A DNA stretch of 64,000 nt, taken from positions 558,001 to 622,000 of the forward strand of contig CAWEHB010000005.1 in the NCBI GenBank assembly GCA_963808705.1, read 5' to 3'. The DNA comes from JASHPR01 sp963808705. GTDB lineage: Bacteria > Actinomycetota > Actinomycetes > Streptosporangiales > Streptosporangiaceae. The notes beneath the pieces are model-generated. The model was not told the DNA's origin. It did not search any database and was given only the letters and a program-made list of their open reading frames with translations. Each line of letters opens with the position of its first letter. Position 1 is the stretch's first letter. Below are positions 27,201 through 35,331 of the stretch, one piece after another. The position numbers and the translations under genes are program-made.

Positions 27201-28232
27201 GGCCTCCTGGCCGATCGTGATCATCCCGGCCAGCGCCCGGACCGGGCCGACCATCTGGGCCAGGTAGGCGGAGAAGGCGAAGAAGGTTCCGATCGAGATC
27301 TGATGCTGGATCGCCAGCCAGCCGCCGAGCGCGAGCACCCCGACCTGGCCGAACGCCGGGACCGCCTGCAGGGCGGGGTTATAGCGGGCCATCAGCCGGA
27401 CCGCGCGCACCCGGGCGGCGTAGAGGAAGCCACTGGTCTCCTCCACCCGCTCGATCTCCTGCTCCTCCTGCCCGAAGCCCTTGACCACGCGAACCCCGGT
27501 GACCGCGCCCTCCACCACGCCGGCCACGTTCGCGGACTGCTGCTGGGCGTCCCAGGTGGCCGGGAACAGCTTGCGCCGGGACACGAGCGTGATCACCCAC
27601 AGCGCGGGGCCGACCGCGAGCGCGATCACGGTGAGCAGCGGGGAGAGAAAGGCCATGATCACGATGGACAGGACGAACAGCACGGCGCTGCCGGACAGCA
27701 GCGGCACCATGCTGAGCAGGCCCTGGATCATGTTGAGGTCGGAGATCGAGCGGCTGACGATCTGCCCGGTATGCAACTGGTCCTGGCGTGTGCCGTCCAG
27801 CCGGGTCAGCGACCCGAACAACTCGGTGCGCAGGTCGTGCTGCACATCCAGCGATACCCGGCCGCCCTGGTAGCGCCGCACGTACACGGCGCCGAAGTTG
27901 ATCAGGGCCGCGATGATGAGCAGGGTCGCGCCCACCCAGATCGGCTGGTAGTGCGCGAGGATCGCGTTGTCGACGATGTCGCGCTGGATCAGCGGGATCG
28001 CGGCGGTGACGACGGTGGACAGCAGCGTGCCGCCGAGTGCCAGCAGCACCCCGCGCGGGTACCGCCAGCAGTAGCCGGCCAGCCGCCGCAGCCAGCCTTC
28101 GCCGGTGCCGGTTCCGGCTGCGCTTTTCGCTCGCCTCCGGGGCGCCGTCAGGCGCCGCGTTCCTTCGTTGTTCGTCCCTTGCTCCTCGGTCCAGGCGGCA
28201 CTGCGCCCCTTCAGTCCGGCCCCGCCCCTCAC
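24234..28232 (-). CDS. Single-chain ABC multidrug exporter (TMD-NBD-TMD-NBD)
   Basis: This 1332-residue protein contains two complete ABC exporter halves joined by a Gly/Ala/Pro-rich linker (about residues 640-740). The first nucleotide domain has GASGSGKST, LSGGQRQR and a Walker B ending LVLDDATSA, where Asp replaces the catalytic Glu. The second has GQTGAGKST, LSAGQRQ and a normal LLLDEATAA. Such asymmetry, one degenerate and one active ATP site, is typical of heterodimeric exporters such as BmrCD, which are usually two proteins. Each half has about six membrane helices. GTG 28232 overlaps the MarR gene stop. Likely drug or lipid efflux under MarR control. Confidence 0.92.
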   Translation of the reverse strand: MRGGAGLKGRSAAWTEEQGTNNEGTRRLTAPRRRAKSAAGTGTGEGWLRRLAGYCWRYPRGVLLALGGTLLSTVVTAAIPLIQRDIVDNAILAHYQPIWVGATLLIIAALINFGAVYVRRYQGGRVSLDVQHDLRTELFGSLTRLDGTRQDQLHTGQIVSRSISDLNMIQGLLSMVPLLSGSAVLFVLSIVIMAFLSPLLTVIALAVGPALWVITLVSRRKLFPATWDAQQQSANVAGVVEGAVTGVRVVKGFGQEEQEIERVEETSGFLYAARVRAVRLMARYNPALQAVPAFGQVGVLALGGWLAIQHQISIGTFFAFSAYLAQMVGPVRALAGMITIGQEARASVIRVYEVIDSRPVLAEKPDAVALPPGTPDIELDDVTFGYVPSQPVLRGLSLRVRAGETVAVVGASGSGKSTISLLLPRFYDVRGGAVRIGGLDVRDLTLDSLRASIGLVMEESFLFSDTVRANIAYGRPDATQEQVLAAARAAEADEFITGLADGYDTVIGEQGLTLSGGQRQRVALARALITDPAILVLDDATSAIDARIEAQIHATLRRVMAGRTTLLIAHRRSTLQLADRIAVLDEGRLVDIGTHDELTARCPLYRLLLAGPGDDAEGIDAGELGCYSDDADRRAADLAGQPDRGPAPARGVTPSLWPAAADGAADGRAGAAVPGVAGTAPAAGAPGAPGGGSGGMRIGFGARARGSLRGAGGGGAATSMLAGIPPSPELLAKVAALPPANDVPDVSRSWARAADPHFTLRRLLKPFAIALTAGLILDGLDALASIAMPLLVRNGIDNGVLAGAFHTIVLIALAALAIVAADWVVNVVQTVVVGRNGERLLYALRVKIFSQLQRLGLDYYERELTGRIMTRMTTDVDALSSFLQTGLITMVNSGLSFIGVLIALLIINLRLGLTLLAIIPFLVAATVVFRAKSSRAYGEAREKVSVVNADLQENVAGLRVAQAYRREQVNRDRFAGLSGAYLTTRLRAQRYIALYFPFVQALSTVAGALVLFVAAGEVHSGALSAGSLIAYLLFIDLLFSPVQQLSQVFDGYQQANVGLQRIKSLLRTPTSTPEAASPVPVTHLRGQIELRDLRFTYPGQRQEALAGVNLSVAPGETVALVGQTGAGKSTLVKLIARFYDVSSGRLLVDGVDVRDYDMASYRHRLGVVPQESYLFPGTVRDAIAYGLPDATDAEVEAAARGVGAIEMIARLPGGFMHEVSERGRNLSAGQRQLIALARAYLVDPAILLLDEATAALDLAAEAAVTRATEQLSARRTTLVVAHRLTTAARADRIIVMESGQVAETGTHAELLTADGAYAAMWATFTGEAELVS

Positions 28233-28819
28233 GCCGACCCCGCGCCGACGGCGCGCGCGGTCTGTGATGCGCCCGCCTCGGCCCGGCCCGGCTCAGGCGC
28301 GCCCGCGGCGGTCTCGGCCCGCGTTGCGCGTCGGCCCGGCTCCGGCGCCCCGCCGGAGGCGGCGAGCCTGGCGCGCCTGGCCTCGTCCATGGCCTGATTG
28401 AGAACGTCAAGCGCGTGCAGCACCTGGTCGGGCTCGCCGGTCTCGGCGAGCAACTGGTCTAGCCACCCGGCGTAGGCGGCGTCGGCCCGGTCCACCGCGT
28501 CGCGCCCGGCGGCGGTCAGGCAGAGCCGGACCACCCGCCGGTCCCCGGGCTCCGCGTCGCGCCGGGCGTATCCGGCCGCGACTAGGCCGTCCGCGGTCGC
28601 GGTCAGCGTCGGCTTGGCCACCGCCAGCCGCTCGGCCAGCTTCGCGGACCGCTCGCCGCCGGCGCCCGCCAGCTTCAGGATGCGGTACTGCTGCGGGGTC
28701 AGGTCGGTATCCACCCGCTCCAGCGCGCGAAACAGCCGCAGCAGGATCATCACCATCTGCGACGCGCGCGGCTCTCCGGACTCCCCCCGCTCGGCCTGGT
28801 CGCCCCGTTCCTCGGTCAC
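28229..28819 (-). CDS. MarR-family regulator of the ABC exporter
   Basis: A 196-residue winged-helix protein. The DNA-binding core is SAKLAERLAVAKPTLTATAD, and the wing RRDAEPGDRRVVRLCLT carries the DxRxxxLxLT-type motif. A C-terminal Ala/Glu/Arg-rich tail of about 40 residues is unusual. GTG 28819 has AGGAG nine bases upstream. The stop overlaps the exporter start, so expression is coupled. It likely represses its own operon and is relieved by an exported compound. Confidence 0.88.
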   Translation of the reverse strand: MTEERGDQAERGESGEPRASQMVMILLRLFRALERVDTDLTPQQYRILKLAGAGGERSAKLAERLAVAKPTLTATADGLVAAGYARRDAEPGDRRVVRLCLTAAGRDAVDRADAAYAGWLDQLLAETGEPDQVLHALDVLNQAMDEARRARLAASGGAPEPGRRATRAETAAGAPEPGRAEAGASQTARAVGAGSA

Positions 28820-28875
28820 TCCGCCTGCTCCTCATGCCCCGTCGGCGGGCGCTTCGCCGTCTCCGCGCCAGCCAG

Positions 28876-28895
28876 ATAAGATACGTCACTCTTAT
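28876..28895. promoter_or_regulatory. Inverted repeat ATAAGA-n8-TCTTAT upstream of marR-ABC
   Basis: Perfect six-base arms (28876-28881 and 28890-28895) lie 57-76 bases before the MarR start, in a clearly AT-enriched stretch (28876-28920). Position, symmetry and length fit a MarR operator. No binding is shown by sequence alone. Confidence 0.5.
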
Positions 28896-28971
28896 AGTTC
28901 GCTAGCCTAACAAATATTCCCCAGAACGCGTACCGCGAACCGCCGCCACCGCGGCCAGCCGCGTCCGGAAT

Positions 28972-29007
28972 CCGGCCGCCGCCGTGAATCACGCTGGCGG
29001 CGGCCGG
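28972..29007 (-). terminator. Strong 12-bp GC hairpin, probable terminator of the VKOR operon
   Basis: Bases 28972-28983 pair perfectly with 28996-29007 around a 12-base loop. It lies about 180 bases past the VKOR stop and upstream of the MarR promoter, so it would separate the two minus-strand units. No U-tract is present, as often seen in actinobacteria. The rest of the 28820-29186 gap shows no gene. Confidence 0.5.
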
Positions 29008-29186
29008 GACCGCGGGTCGCGGCGAAGCGGATGGTCGGCGGGGGCACGGCGGCGATCGCGGCCGGGCCCCGCCGCCGGCCACGCCCCGGCGTACGATCCG
29101 TCGCTCGGCATCGGCAGCCTGAAGGGCAGCTAGCGACGCGGCGCGACTGTCGTGATCAAGAAGGCCAGCGGCGCCTGCTAGCGGGG

Positions 29187-29975
29187 CTAGCGGGCGGCCT
29201 TGGCCGCCGTGCCGCGGCCGAGCGTGGCGGTGAACACCATCAGCACGAACAGCAGGAACGTGATGACGTGCACGCTGGTGCACCACAGGCAGATGTTGCC
29301 GATCTGGATGAGCTCCGCGTAGATCAGGTACAGCACGAATCCCATGCCGGCGACGGCCCCGGCCAGGCGGACCCACCAGATGACGGGCAACTGCGACCGC
29401 CACGCCCACGGCGAGTTGATCGCGACCATGAAGACATAGAAGGCGAGGCCGAGCACGGCGACGGGGAAGACCCCGAACACCATGGCCTCGGGGCTCGAGA
29501 GGACCTTCTCGCAGTTGATGGTGCCGTTGGACGAGCAGATCAGGAGCTTCGGCGACGTGAAGTGCACGATCGTCAGGTAGATCGACACCCCGAGGCCGGC
29601 CAGCGACAGCACCAGCGCGGCCAGCTGGATCCAGCGCGGCGCGCCGTGCTGCTCCTGCGCCGCCTTGGCGGCCGCCGACTCGGCGACCTGCACGCCGCCC
29701 CGGGCCTGGGCGCCGGTCGGCCGGGCCGGGCCGGACCGCCCGGGTCCGCGGCTGTCCTGCCCGCGCCCGCTCTGCCCGCGCGTGCCCTGGCCCCGGCCGC
29801 CCTGGGCGCGGCCGTCTTGAGCCCGGCCGCCCCGCCCTTGCCCGGCGCCGCCCTGGCCGGTGCCGGCCTGGGCCTGCTGGCCGCCCCGGCTGGAGTTGGC
29901 CGAGCCGGACCGCGTGGCCGCGCCGCTGCTCTTGGCCTGACCGGATGCGGCCCGGGCCTGCTTCTGGCTGGCCAT
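29187..29975 (-). CDS. Vitamin K epoxide reductase family (VKOR) membrane protein
   Basis: A 262-residue protein whose first ~110 residues are a low-complexity Gly/Gln/Arg/Ser cytoplasmic tail. The C-terminal ~150 residues hold four or five membrane helices with the VKOR cysteines: a loop pair (ICSSNGTINCEKVL) and the active CxxC in ICLWCTS. Bacterial VKOR reoxidises periplasmic disulfide-forming proteins using quinone, replacing DsbB. It overlaps the thioredoxin-like DUF929 gene by one base (TGATG), so the two probably form an extracytoplasmic disulfide system. The long disordered N-terminus is odd for the family. Confidence 0.9.
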   Translation of the reverse strand: MASQKQARAASGQAKSSGAATRSGSANSSRGGQQAQAGTGQGGAGQGRGGRAQDGRAQGGRGQGTRGQSGRGQDSRGPGRSGPARPTGAQARGGVQVAESAAAKAAQEQHGAPRWIQLAALVLSLAGLGVSIYLTIVHFTSPKLLICSSNGTINCEKVLSSPEAMVFGVFPVAVLGLAFYVFMVAINSPWAWRSQLPVIWWVRLAGAVAGMGFVLYLIYAELIQIGNICLWCTSVHVITFLLFVLMVFTATLGRGTAAKAAR

Positions 29976-30868
29976 CAGAGGTGAGCGCTCGCGCTGACGA
30001 CCCCGGCGGCGGTGCAGACGTCGCCCGGCTTGCCACCGGTCATCTTGCAGATCGCCGCGGTGATGAGGTTCGCCGACCCGTCGGCGCCCTGCGCGGCCGC
30101 GCTGTTCGGGTTGTGCAGGGCCGCGGCGACCTGGGCCCAGGTCATCCCGGCCAGCACCGCGGGGTCATAGCTCGGGTTCTTGAGCACGTACTTGTTGCCG
30201 AAGTCGATGAACGGGTAGCCGGTGCCTTGTGTAGTTGAGTCGTACTTCACCCAGAGCGCCTGCTGCGCGGCCGTGGTGGGTTGCAGCGGGCCGCCGCTGA
30301 TCGTCTCGTTCTCGACCGGGGTGAACACCAGGTACGGGCTGGAGTATTTTGCCTGGTAGAAGGTGAGCGTCGGGGTGTTCGGGTCGGTGTCGGTGCTGGA
30401 CGAGTGGATGCCCCGCAGTTGCGTGGTGAACGTGCCGAACCGGCTGAGCGCGACCGCCATGGCCCACCGCTCCGCGCCGCAGAACGGGCAGAACTCGGCG
30501 CCGATGTAGAGCATCTCCGGCTTGCCGTTGCTGGTCAGCGGGGTGCTCGAGATCGCGCTGATCGCGGAGGGGGTGGCCGAGCCGATGCCGACCTTGTCCA
30601 GCGTGCTGGCGGGAACGGTGGTGACGTCCTTCTGGACGCTGGCCGGCAGGGCGGTGCCGGTCACGCCACCAGACCCGCTGCTGCTGGAGGCCTTGTTGTT
30701 GTTGTTCACCTTGATCAGGACGAAGGCGATCACGATGGCGAGGACCGCGACGACGCTGCCCGCCGTGATCAGCACCCGCTTGCGGGTCTCGGCACGCCGG
30801 GCCGCGGCGCGCTGCGCGGCTATCTTCTCCCTGGCGTTCTGCTGCCTGATCCTGGTTGCCTTGCTCAT
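29975..30868 (-). CDS. DUF929 thioredoxin-like membrane-anchored protein
   Basis: A 297-residue protein with a basic cytoplasmic start (SKATRIRQQNAREKIAAQRA). One membrane helix follows (VLITAGSVVAVLAIVIAFVL), then a Ser/Asn-rich spacer and an extracytoplasmic domain with a CPFC redox motif (GAEFCPFCGAERWA). DUF929 proteins resemble DsbA/thioredoxin folds. Coupling to VKOR supports a disulfide-forming role in the cell envelope. ATG 30868 is chosen because the preceding in-frame residues look non-family; a weak AGGGC precedes it. Two further cysteines lie near the C-terminus (AAICKMTGG and GDVCTAAG). Confidence 0.82.
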   Translation of the reverse strand: MSKATRIRQQNAREKIAAQRAAARRAETRKRVLITAGSVVAVLAIVIAFVLIKVNNNNKASSSSGSGGVTGTALPASVQKDVTTVPASTLDKVGIGSATPSAISAISSTPLTSNGKPEMLYIGAEFCPFCGAERWAMAVALSRFGTFTTQLRGIHSSSTDTDPNTPTLTFYQAKYSSPYLVFTPVENETISGGPLQPTTAAQQALWVKYDSTTQGTGYPFIDFGNKYVLKNPSYDPAVLAGMTWAQVAAALHNPNSAAAQGADGSANLITAAICKMTGGKPGDVCTAAGVVSASAHL

Positions 30869-31121
30869 GCCAGCCCTGCCCTCACCCGTCCGGATTACTC
30901 TGGCCCGACAACGGCGCATGCCGCGGTCTCGCTCGCGCCGCACCGCCCGGCGAGCCCGGCGCCACAGAGCCGGGCCGCCATGGTAACGACCGCCCGAGAC
31001 TATGCTAAGGCGCGCGAGCGCATGGGGTTACCTACCCAAAAGGGAACCGCATCTTCCTGAAAGCACGCTGAATGATTCCTCTGTCGAATCTGGGCGCTTC
31101 TGCCGGGCTGTGTCGTGGGTT

Positions 31122-31152
31122 CTTGCGCCGCGCAAGTGACGGTAGCTATGGT
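31122..31152 (+). promoter_or_regulatory. Leaderless promoter with palindromic operator for the molybdate/tungstate operon
   Basis: TTGCGC (31123-31128), an 18-base spacer and TATGGT (31147-31152) lie exactly six bases before the ATG at 31159, which has no ribosome site. The -35 box is inside a perfect palindrome CTTGCGC-C-GCGCAAG (31122-31136). A repressor bound there would block the promoter. The XRE/PBP-like protein encoded in the same operon is the natural candidate. Confidence 0.55.
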
Positions 31153-31158
31153 CGGACG

Positions 31159-32187
31159 ATGGCAGTTATCCCGGGAAAGAACCACCGCGCGCGCACGGGC
31201 GTGCTGCTGGTGATGACATGCATCGCGCTCGCCGCGGCAGCCTGCGGCAGCTCCTCTAGCTCCTCGAGCGCACCGGCGAAGCCCACGGGCACGGCCAGCC
31301 TCGCCGCTGCGTCGTCCCTCACCTACCTCAATGAGAAGGTCGTCGGTCCCGCCTTCACGAAGGCCGAGGGCTACAAGTTCTCCGGCCAGTACAACGCGTC
31401 GGGCGACCTGGAGTCGGACATCGCCTCCGGCGAGATCAGCCCGAACGTCTTCGAGAGCGTCGGCGGCGACAACATCACGCCGCTGATGCCCAAGTTCACC
31501 AAGTGGTACGTCCAGTACGCGGGCACCTCGATGGTGGTCGCGTACAACCCGAACAGCAAGTACGCCAGCGACTTCAAGGCCTTCGCCGACGGCTCGAAGC
31601 CGCTGAGCGGCCTGTTCACGCTGATGGAGACGCCCGGCTTCAAGCTCGGCCGGACCGACCCCAACATCGACCCGCAGGGCCGGGACTTCATCTACATGCT
31701 CCAGCTCGCCCAGTCCTACTACAAGCTGCCGTCGGACACGGTCAGCAAGATCCTGGGCACCACGGACTGGGGCACGGCGAACTCGTCGCAGATCTATGCC
31801 GAGTCCGCGCTGGATGCGACGCTGCAGTCGGGCCAGCTGGACGCCTCGAGCGCGTTCATCACCCAGGCGATCGAGCTGCACCTGGACTACATCCCGCTGC
31901 CGCCCGCCATCAACCTCGGCGACATGTCGATGGCCGCGCAGTACATGAAGGCGTCGGTCACGATCACGAGCAACGGCGCCCCGGTGACCAAGCACGGCTC
32001 GCCGCAGGTGATCGACATCACGATCATCGGCAAGCCCACCCCGGCCGGGACCGCGTTCGTCAAGTACACGCTGTCGTCGGCGGGCCTGGCCCTGTACAAG
32101 GCCGGCGGGTTCACGCTGTTCCCGCTGGCGGTAACCGGTGATAGCAGCGCGATACCGGCCGCGATAAAGAGTGAGCTGGGCAGCTAG
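31159..32187 (+). CDS. Molybdate/tungstate-type ABC substrate-binding lipoprotein (WtpA/ModA-like)
   Basis: A 342-residue secreted lipoprotein. The signal sequence ends at a lipobox-like AAAC (about residue 30), followed by a Ser-rich linker. The mature part resembles the ModA/WtpA fold: SSLTYLNEKVVGPAF at the start of lobe 1, then ITPLMPKFTKWYVQYAGTSMVVAYNPNSKY. It captures an oxyanion for import. ATG 31159 fits a leaderless transcript. The permease gene starts before this gene ends (17-base overlap). Tungstate, molybdate or another oxyanion cannot be separated by sequence; a nearby Mo hydroxylase makes molybdate attractive. Confidence 0.8.
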   Translation: MAVIPGKNHRARTGVLLVMTCIALAAAACGSSSSSSSAPAKPTGTASLAAASSLTYLNEKVVGPAFTKAEGYKFSGQYNASGDLESDIASGEISPNVFESVGGDNITPLMPKFTKWYVQYAGTSMVVAYNPNSKYASDFKAFADGSKPLSGLFTLMETPGFKLGRTDPNIDPQGRDFIYMLQLAQSYYKLPSDTVSKILGTTDWGTANSSQIYAESALDATLQSGQLDASSAFITQAIELHLDYIPLPPAINLGDMSMAAQYMKASVTITSNGAPVTKHGSPQVIDITIIGKPTPAGTAFVKYTLSSAGLALYKAGGFTLFPLAVTGDSSAIPAAIKSELGS

Positions 32188-33076
32188 CCCGGCAGCAGCC
32201 GCAGGCGGCGCTGTCCGGGGGGACGATCCTTCCGGGCAGCGCCGTCAGCCGGGGCCGTCCTCCACGGCGGCGGCCCTGCGGCGGCTTCGGTCAGCATCGG
32301 GCCTCGCGTCCGTTCTCGCCGCCCTGGTGATCTGGCTGGCGCTGCTTGGCCCGGTGATCGCGCTCCTCACGCATCTCTCCTGGGGTGCGGTCGTCAGCGC
32401 GATCACCGGCCCGGGCGACCTTGACCCGCTCGTCGTCTCGCTGGCGTCGGGGGGCGTGACGCTGGCGGTCCTGCTCGTGTTCTGCACCCCCCTCGCCTTC
32501 ATGCTCGCCCGCGGGACGCTGCCGTTCCCGCGCATCTGGGAGGCGGGCGTGCTGTGCAGCCTGCTGCTCCCGCCGCTGGTGATCGGCCTGCTGCTGATCT
32601 TCATGGTCGGCCCGTTCACGCCGATCGGCGAGATACTCAATGCGACGCCGTGGCACCTGTCCGCCACCAACACGTTCCTCGCCCTGGTGATCGCGGAGGT
32701 CTACGAGTCAGCGCCGTACTACGTGGTCGGTGCGCAGGCTGCGTTCGCCGAGGTCGATCCGCGGATGGAAGAGCAGGCGGCGCTGCTTGGCGACCGGCCC
32801 CGGCGGGTATTCCGGCGGGTGACGCTGCCGCTCGCCGCTCCCGGCCTGGGCGTGGCACTATCGGTGGCCTGGGCCCGGGCCATAGGAGCGTTCGGCGCCG
32901 TCATCATCATCGCCTACCACCCGTATGGGCTGCCGTTGCAGATCTACAACACACTGCAGGAGACGGGGCTGGCCTCCGCGCTGCCGTACGCGCTAGTCCT
33001 GCTGGTCGTCGCGCTGCCGCTGCCCCTGGCCGCCTTCAGCTGGAGCGCCCGTGCTCGACGCCGACGTCGAGGTTGA
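32171..33076 (+). CDS. Molybdate/tungstate ABC transporter permease (ModB/WtpB-like)
   Basis: A 301-residue inner-membrane permease with about six helices and the EAA-type cytoplasmic loop EEQAALLGDRPRRVFRRVTLPLAAPGL, which docks on the ATPase. The N-terminal ~45 residues are hydrophilic. The start is uncertain: GTG 32171 overlaps the binding-protein gene and no better start is evident before the first helix. The end overlaps the ATPase start by 26 bases. Confidence 0.85.
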   Translation: MSWAASPAAAAGGAVRGDDPSGQRRQPGPSSTAAALRRLRSASGLASVLAALVIWLALLGPVIALLTHLSWGAVVSAITGPGDLDPLVVSLASGGVTLAVLLVFCTPLAFMLARGTLPFPRIWEAGVLCSLLLPPLVIGLLLIFMVGPFTPIGEILNATPWHLSATNTFLALVIAEVYESAPYYVVGAQAAFAEVDPRMEEQAALLGDRPRRVFRRVTLPLAAPGLGVALSVAWARAIGAFGAVIIIAYHPYGLPLQIYNTLQETGLASALPYALVLLVVALPLPLAAFSWSARARRRRRG

Positions 33077-34080
33077 CCGCCGGGAGTTCACGGTGCGCGC
33101 CGCGCTGCGGGTGGCGGCGGGCGAGCGGCTGGCGCTGTTCGGCCCGTCTGGCGCGGGCAAGACCACGCTGCTGGAGGTGATCGCCGGCCTGGTGCCGCCG
33201 CGCCGCGGGCGAGTAGAGCTCTTCGGCCGGCTGCTGACCTCGACCGAACCCCCCGCGTGCTTCGTGCCACCGTGGCGGCGGCGGGTCGGCCTGCTCCGCC
33301 AGAATCCGGGGCTCTTCCCGCACCTGTCGGTGCGGGACAACCTTTGCTACGCCCCGGGCTCCGATCCGTCCGGCCAGGAGCTGGCCCAGGTCGCCGAGGC
33401 ACTCGGCATCTCCGGCCTGCTGTCGGCGATGCCGGTGCGGCTGTCCGGGGGGCAGGCGCACCGGGTCGCTCTCGGGCGGCTCCTGCTCGCGCACTGCGAC
33501 GCGCTGCTGCTCGACGAGCCCTACACCGGCCTGGACGCCAGCCTGCGGCGGACGCTGACCGATCTGGTGGCCGGGCTGGTCGACGAGCGGTCGGTGCCCG
33601 CGGTGCTCGTCGCGCACGAGCTCGCCGAGGCGCAGGCCTTCGCCCACCGGCTGGCCGTGCTCGACCACGGGGACATGCTGCAGGTTGGCGCGCCCGACGA
33701 GGTGGTGCTGCGGCCCGCCTCCCGCCGGGTCGCCGAGCTGGTCGGCTACCTGGGCTTCGTGCCCGCGCCGGACCAGCCAGCGGCCGTGGTCGGCGTGCAT
33801 CCGGAGCGGGTCACCGGCGGCGCGCACCCCGACCGCGGAGTCGTCCTGGCCGGCACGGTCGTCGCCGGCCACGGCCGGCGCCGGATGGGAAGCCGACCTG
33901 GCCACCGGGGCCGCGGTGATCACCTGCCGCCTGCCCGAACGGCCGGCGCAGGCCGGCGACCGGCTGGTGGTCACCGTGGTGGACCCGCCGTGGTTCGGGC
34001 CCGACGGCGCGGCGGTCGACCCGCCGGTGAAGTCGTCCGTCCCGCCCGGGACGGCGAACCCAGAGCAGGTGGGGACGTGA
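33051..34080 (+). pseudogene. Molybdate/tungstate ABC ATPase (ModC/WtpC-like) with a +1 frameshift
   Basis: The nucleotide-binding domain is intact: GPSGAGKTT, LSGGQAHRVALGR and LLLDEPYTGLD, followed by VLVAHELAEA. From about 33873-33886 the original frame becomes Arg/Gly-rich nonsense. The +1 frame continues a normal TOBE-like C-terminus (GWEADLATGAAVITCRLPE) and stops at 34080, where GTGA overlaps the next gene. The span of 1030 bases is one base more than whole codons. With the extra base, the ATPase frame instead runs into the XRE regulator, predicting a 745-residue fusion. This is a true mutation, a programmed shift or a sequencing error. The transport domain itself is unaffected. Confidence 0.75.
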
Positions 34081-35288
34081 CGGATCAGGGCGCGGGCGGC
34101 GGCATGACGCTCCGGCTGGCCCGGCAGGCGCGGGGGTTCTCGCAGCAGCAGCTGGCCGGGATGGCGGGGGTGTCCCGCCAGGCGGTCTCGGCGGTCGAGT
34201 CCGGCTTGTCCGACCCGTCCCTGCGCGTGGCGCTGGCCCTGGCCCGGGCGCTGGGCATGACGGTCGAGGAGCTGTTCGGGCCGGGCAGCCCGGTTTCCCC
34301 CGTCGCGGCCCGCTCGGTGGCACCGCTCGGCGACGAGGGCGCCCGGGTCGCGCTCGCGCCGATGGGCGACGGGTTCGTCGCGCTGCCGCTGTCCGGCGAT
34401 CCGGTCAGCCGGGCCGGGTTCCTGCCCGCCGGCGGGCTGGCCTGCGGGACCGGCAGCACCGAGAGCCACGGGGCCGGGACCGACGGGGCCGGGACCGACG
34501 GGGCCGGGAACCACCGGGCCGGGGCCAGCCCGGTGCGGCCCATAGTGCCGCCGCGGCCGACGCTGGTGGTGGCCGGGTGCGATCCGGCCATACCGCTGCT
34601 CGAGACCCCGCTCAGCCTGCTCGACCCGCCGGTGGCCCTGAGCTGGTGGCCGTGCCCGAGCCAGGAAGCGCTCCGGCTGGCCGCCGACGGCCTGGTCCAC
34701 GTGGCCGGCGCGCACCTGCGCGGACGTTCCGGTGCCTACAACACGGGCCCGGCCGGGGAGCTGCTGCCGCGGGGGGGCGAGGTGATCGGGTTCTGCTCCT
34801 GGCGGGAGGGCCTGGTGCTGCGGCCGGAACTCGCCGGCCGCGTCGCCGGCCTGGGCGACGTGGCCCGCCGTGGGCTGCGCCTGGTGAACCGGGAGCCGGG
34901 CTCGGAGGCGCGCAGCGTGCTCGACCGCGAGCTGGCCGGGCTGGGCGTCGACGCGGGCCGGCTGCCCGGTTACGGCACCCGGGCGACCGGGCACCTGCAG
35001 GTGGCCTCGGCCATCACCGCGGGGCTGGCCGACGCCGGGATCGCCAGCGAGCCCGCCGCCCTGGCCTACGGCCTGGCCTTCATCCCGCTGGCCACCGAGC
35101 GGTTCGACCTGGTGATCCCGGCCGACCTGGCCGGCTCTCGCGAGGTCCAGGGCCTGATCAAGGTGCTTTCCTCGCGGTGGCTGCTCGATCAGCTCGCCAG
35201 CCTGCCCGGGTACGATCCCGCGACGTGCGGGGAGCATGTCGCCACGCTGCCGCCTGCCCCGGCCCGCGGCGGGCTACGCCGAGGATGA
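34077..35288 (+). CDS. XRE helix-turn-helix regulator with C-terminal PBP-like sensor domain
   Basis: About 403 residues from GTG 34077. The N-terminal HTH (residues ~10-65) has LARQARGFSQQQLAGMAGVSRQAVSAVESG. After a Gly/Ala/Thr spacer (repeated GAGTDG), a periplasmic-binding-protein-like ligand domain follows, of the kind found in ModE-like and related regulators (VVAGCDPAIPLLE ... VHVAGAHL ... REGLVLRPE). It would sense the imported oxyanion and control the operon, perhaps through the palindrome at 31122-31136. Because of the upstream frameshift it is in frame with the ATPase N-terminal part. Confidence 0.8.
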   Translation: MTDQGAGGGMTLRLARQARGFSQQQLAGMAGVSRQAVSAVESGLSDPSLRVALALARALGMTVEELFGPGSPVSPVAARSVAPLGDEGARVALAPMGDGFVALPLSGDPVSRAGFLPAGGLACGTGSTESHGAGTDGAGTDGAGNHRAGASPVRPIVPPRPTLVVAGCDPAIPLLETPLSLLDPPVALSWWPCPSQEALRLAADGLVHVAGAHLRGRSGAYNTGPAGELLPRGGEVIGFCSWREGLVLRPELAGRVAGLGDVARRGLRLVNREPGSEARSVLDRELAGLGVDAGRLPGYGTRATGHLQVASAITAGLADAGIASEPAALAYGLAFIPLATERFDLVIPADLAGSREVQGLIKVLSSRWLLDQLASLPGYDPATCGEHVATLPPAPARGGLRRG

Positions 35289-35331
35289 ACAGCGGCTAGA
35301 TCCGGGGCGCGACTGGGGGAGGGTATCTGGC

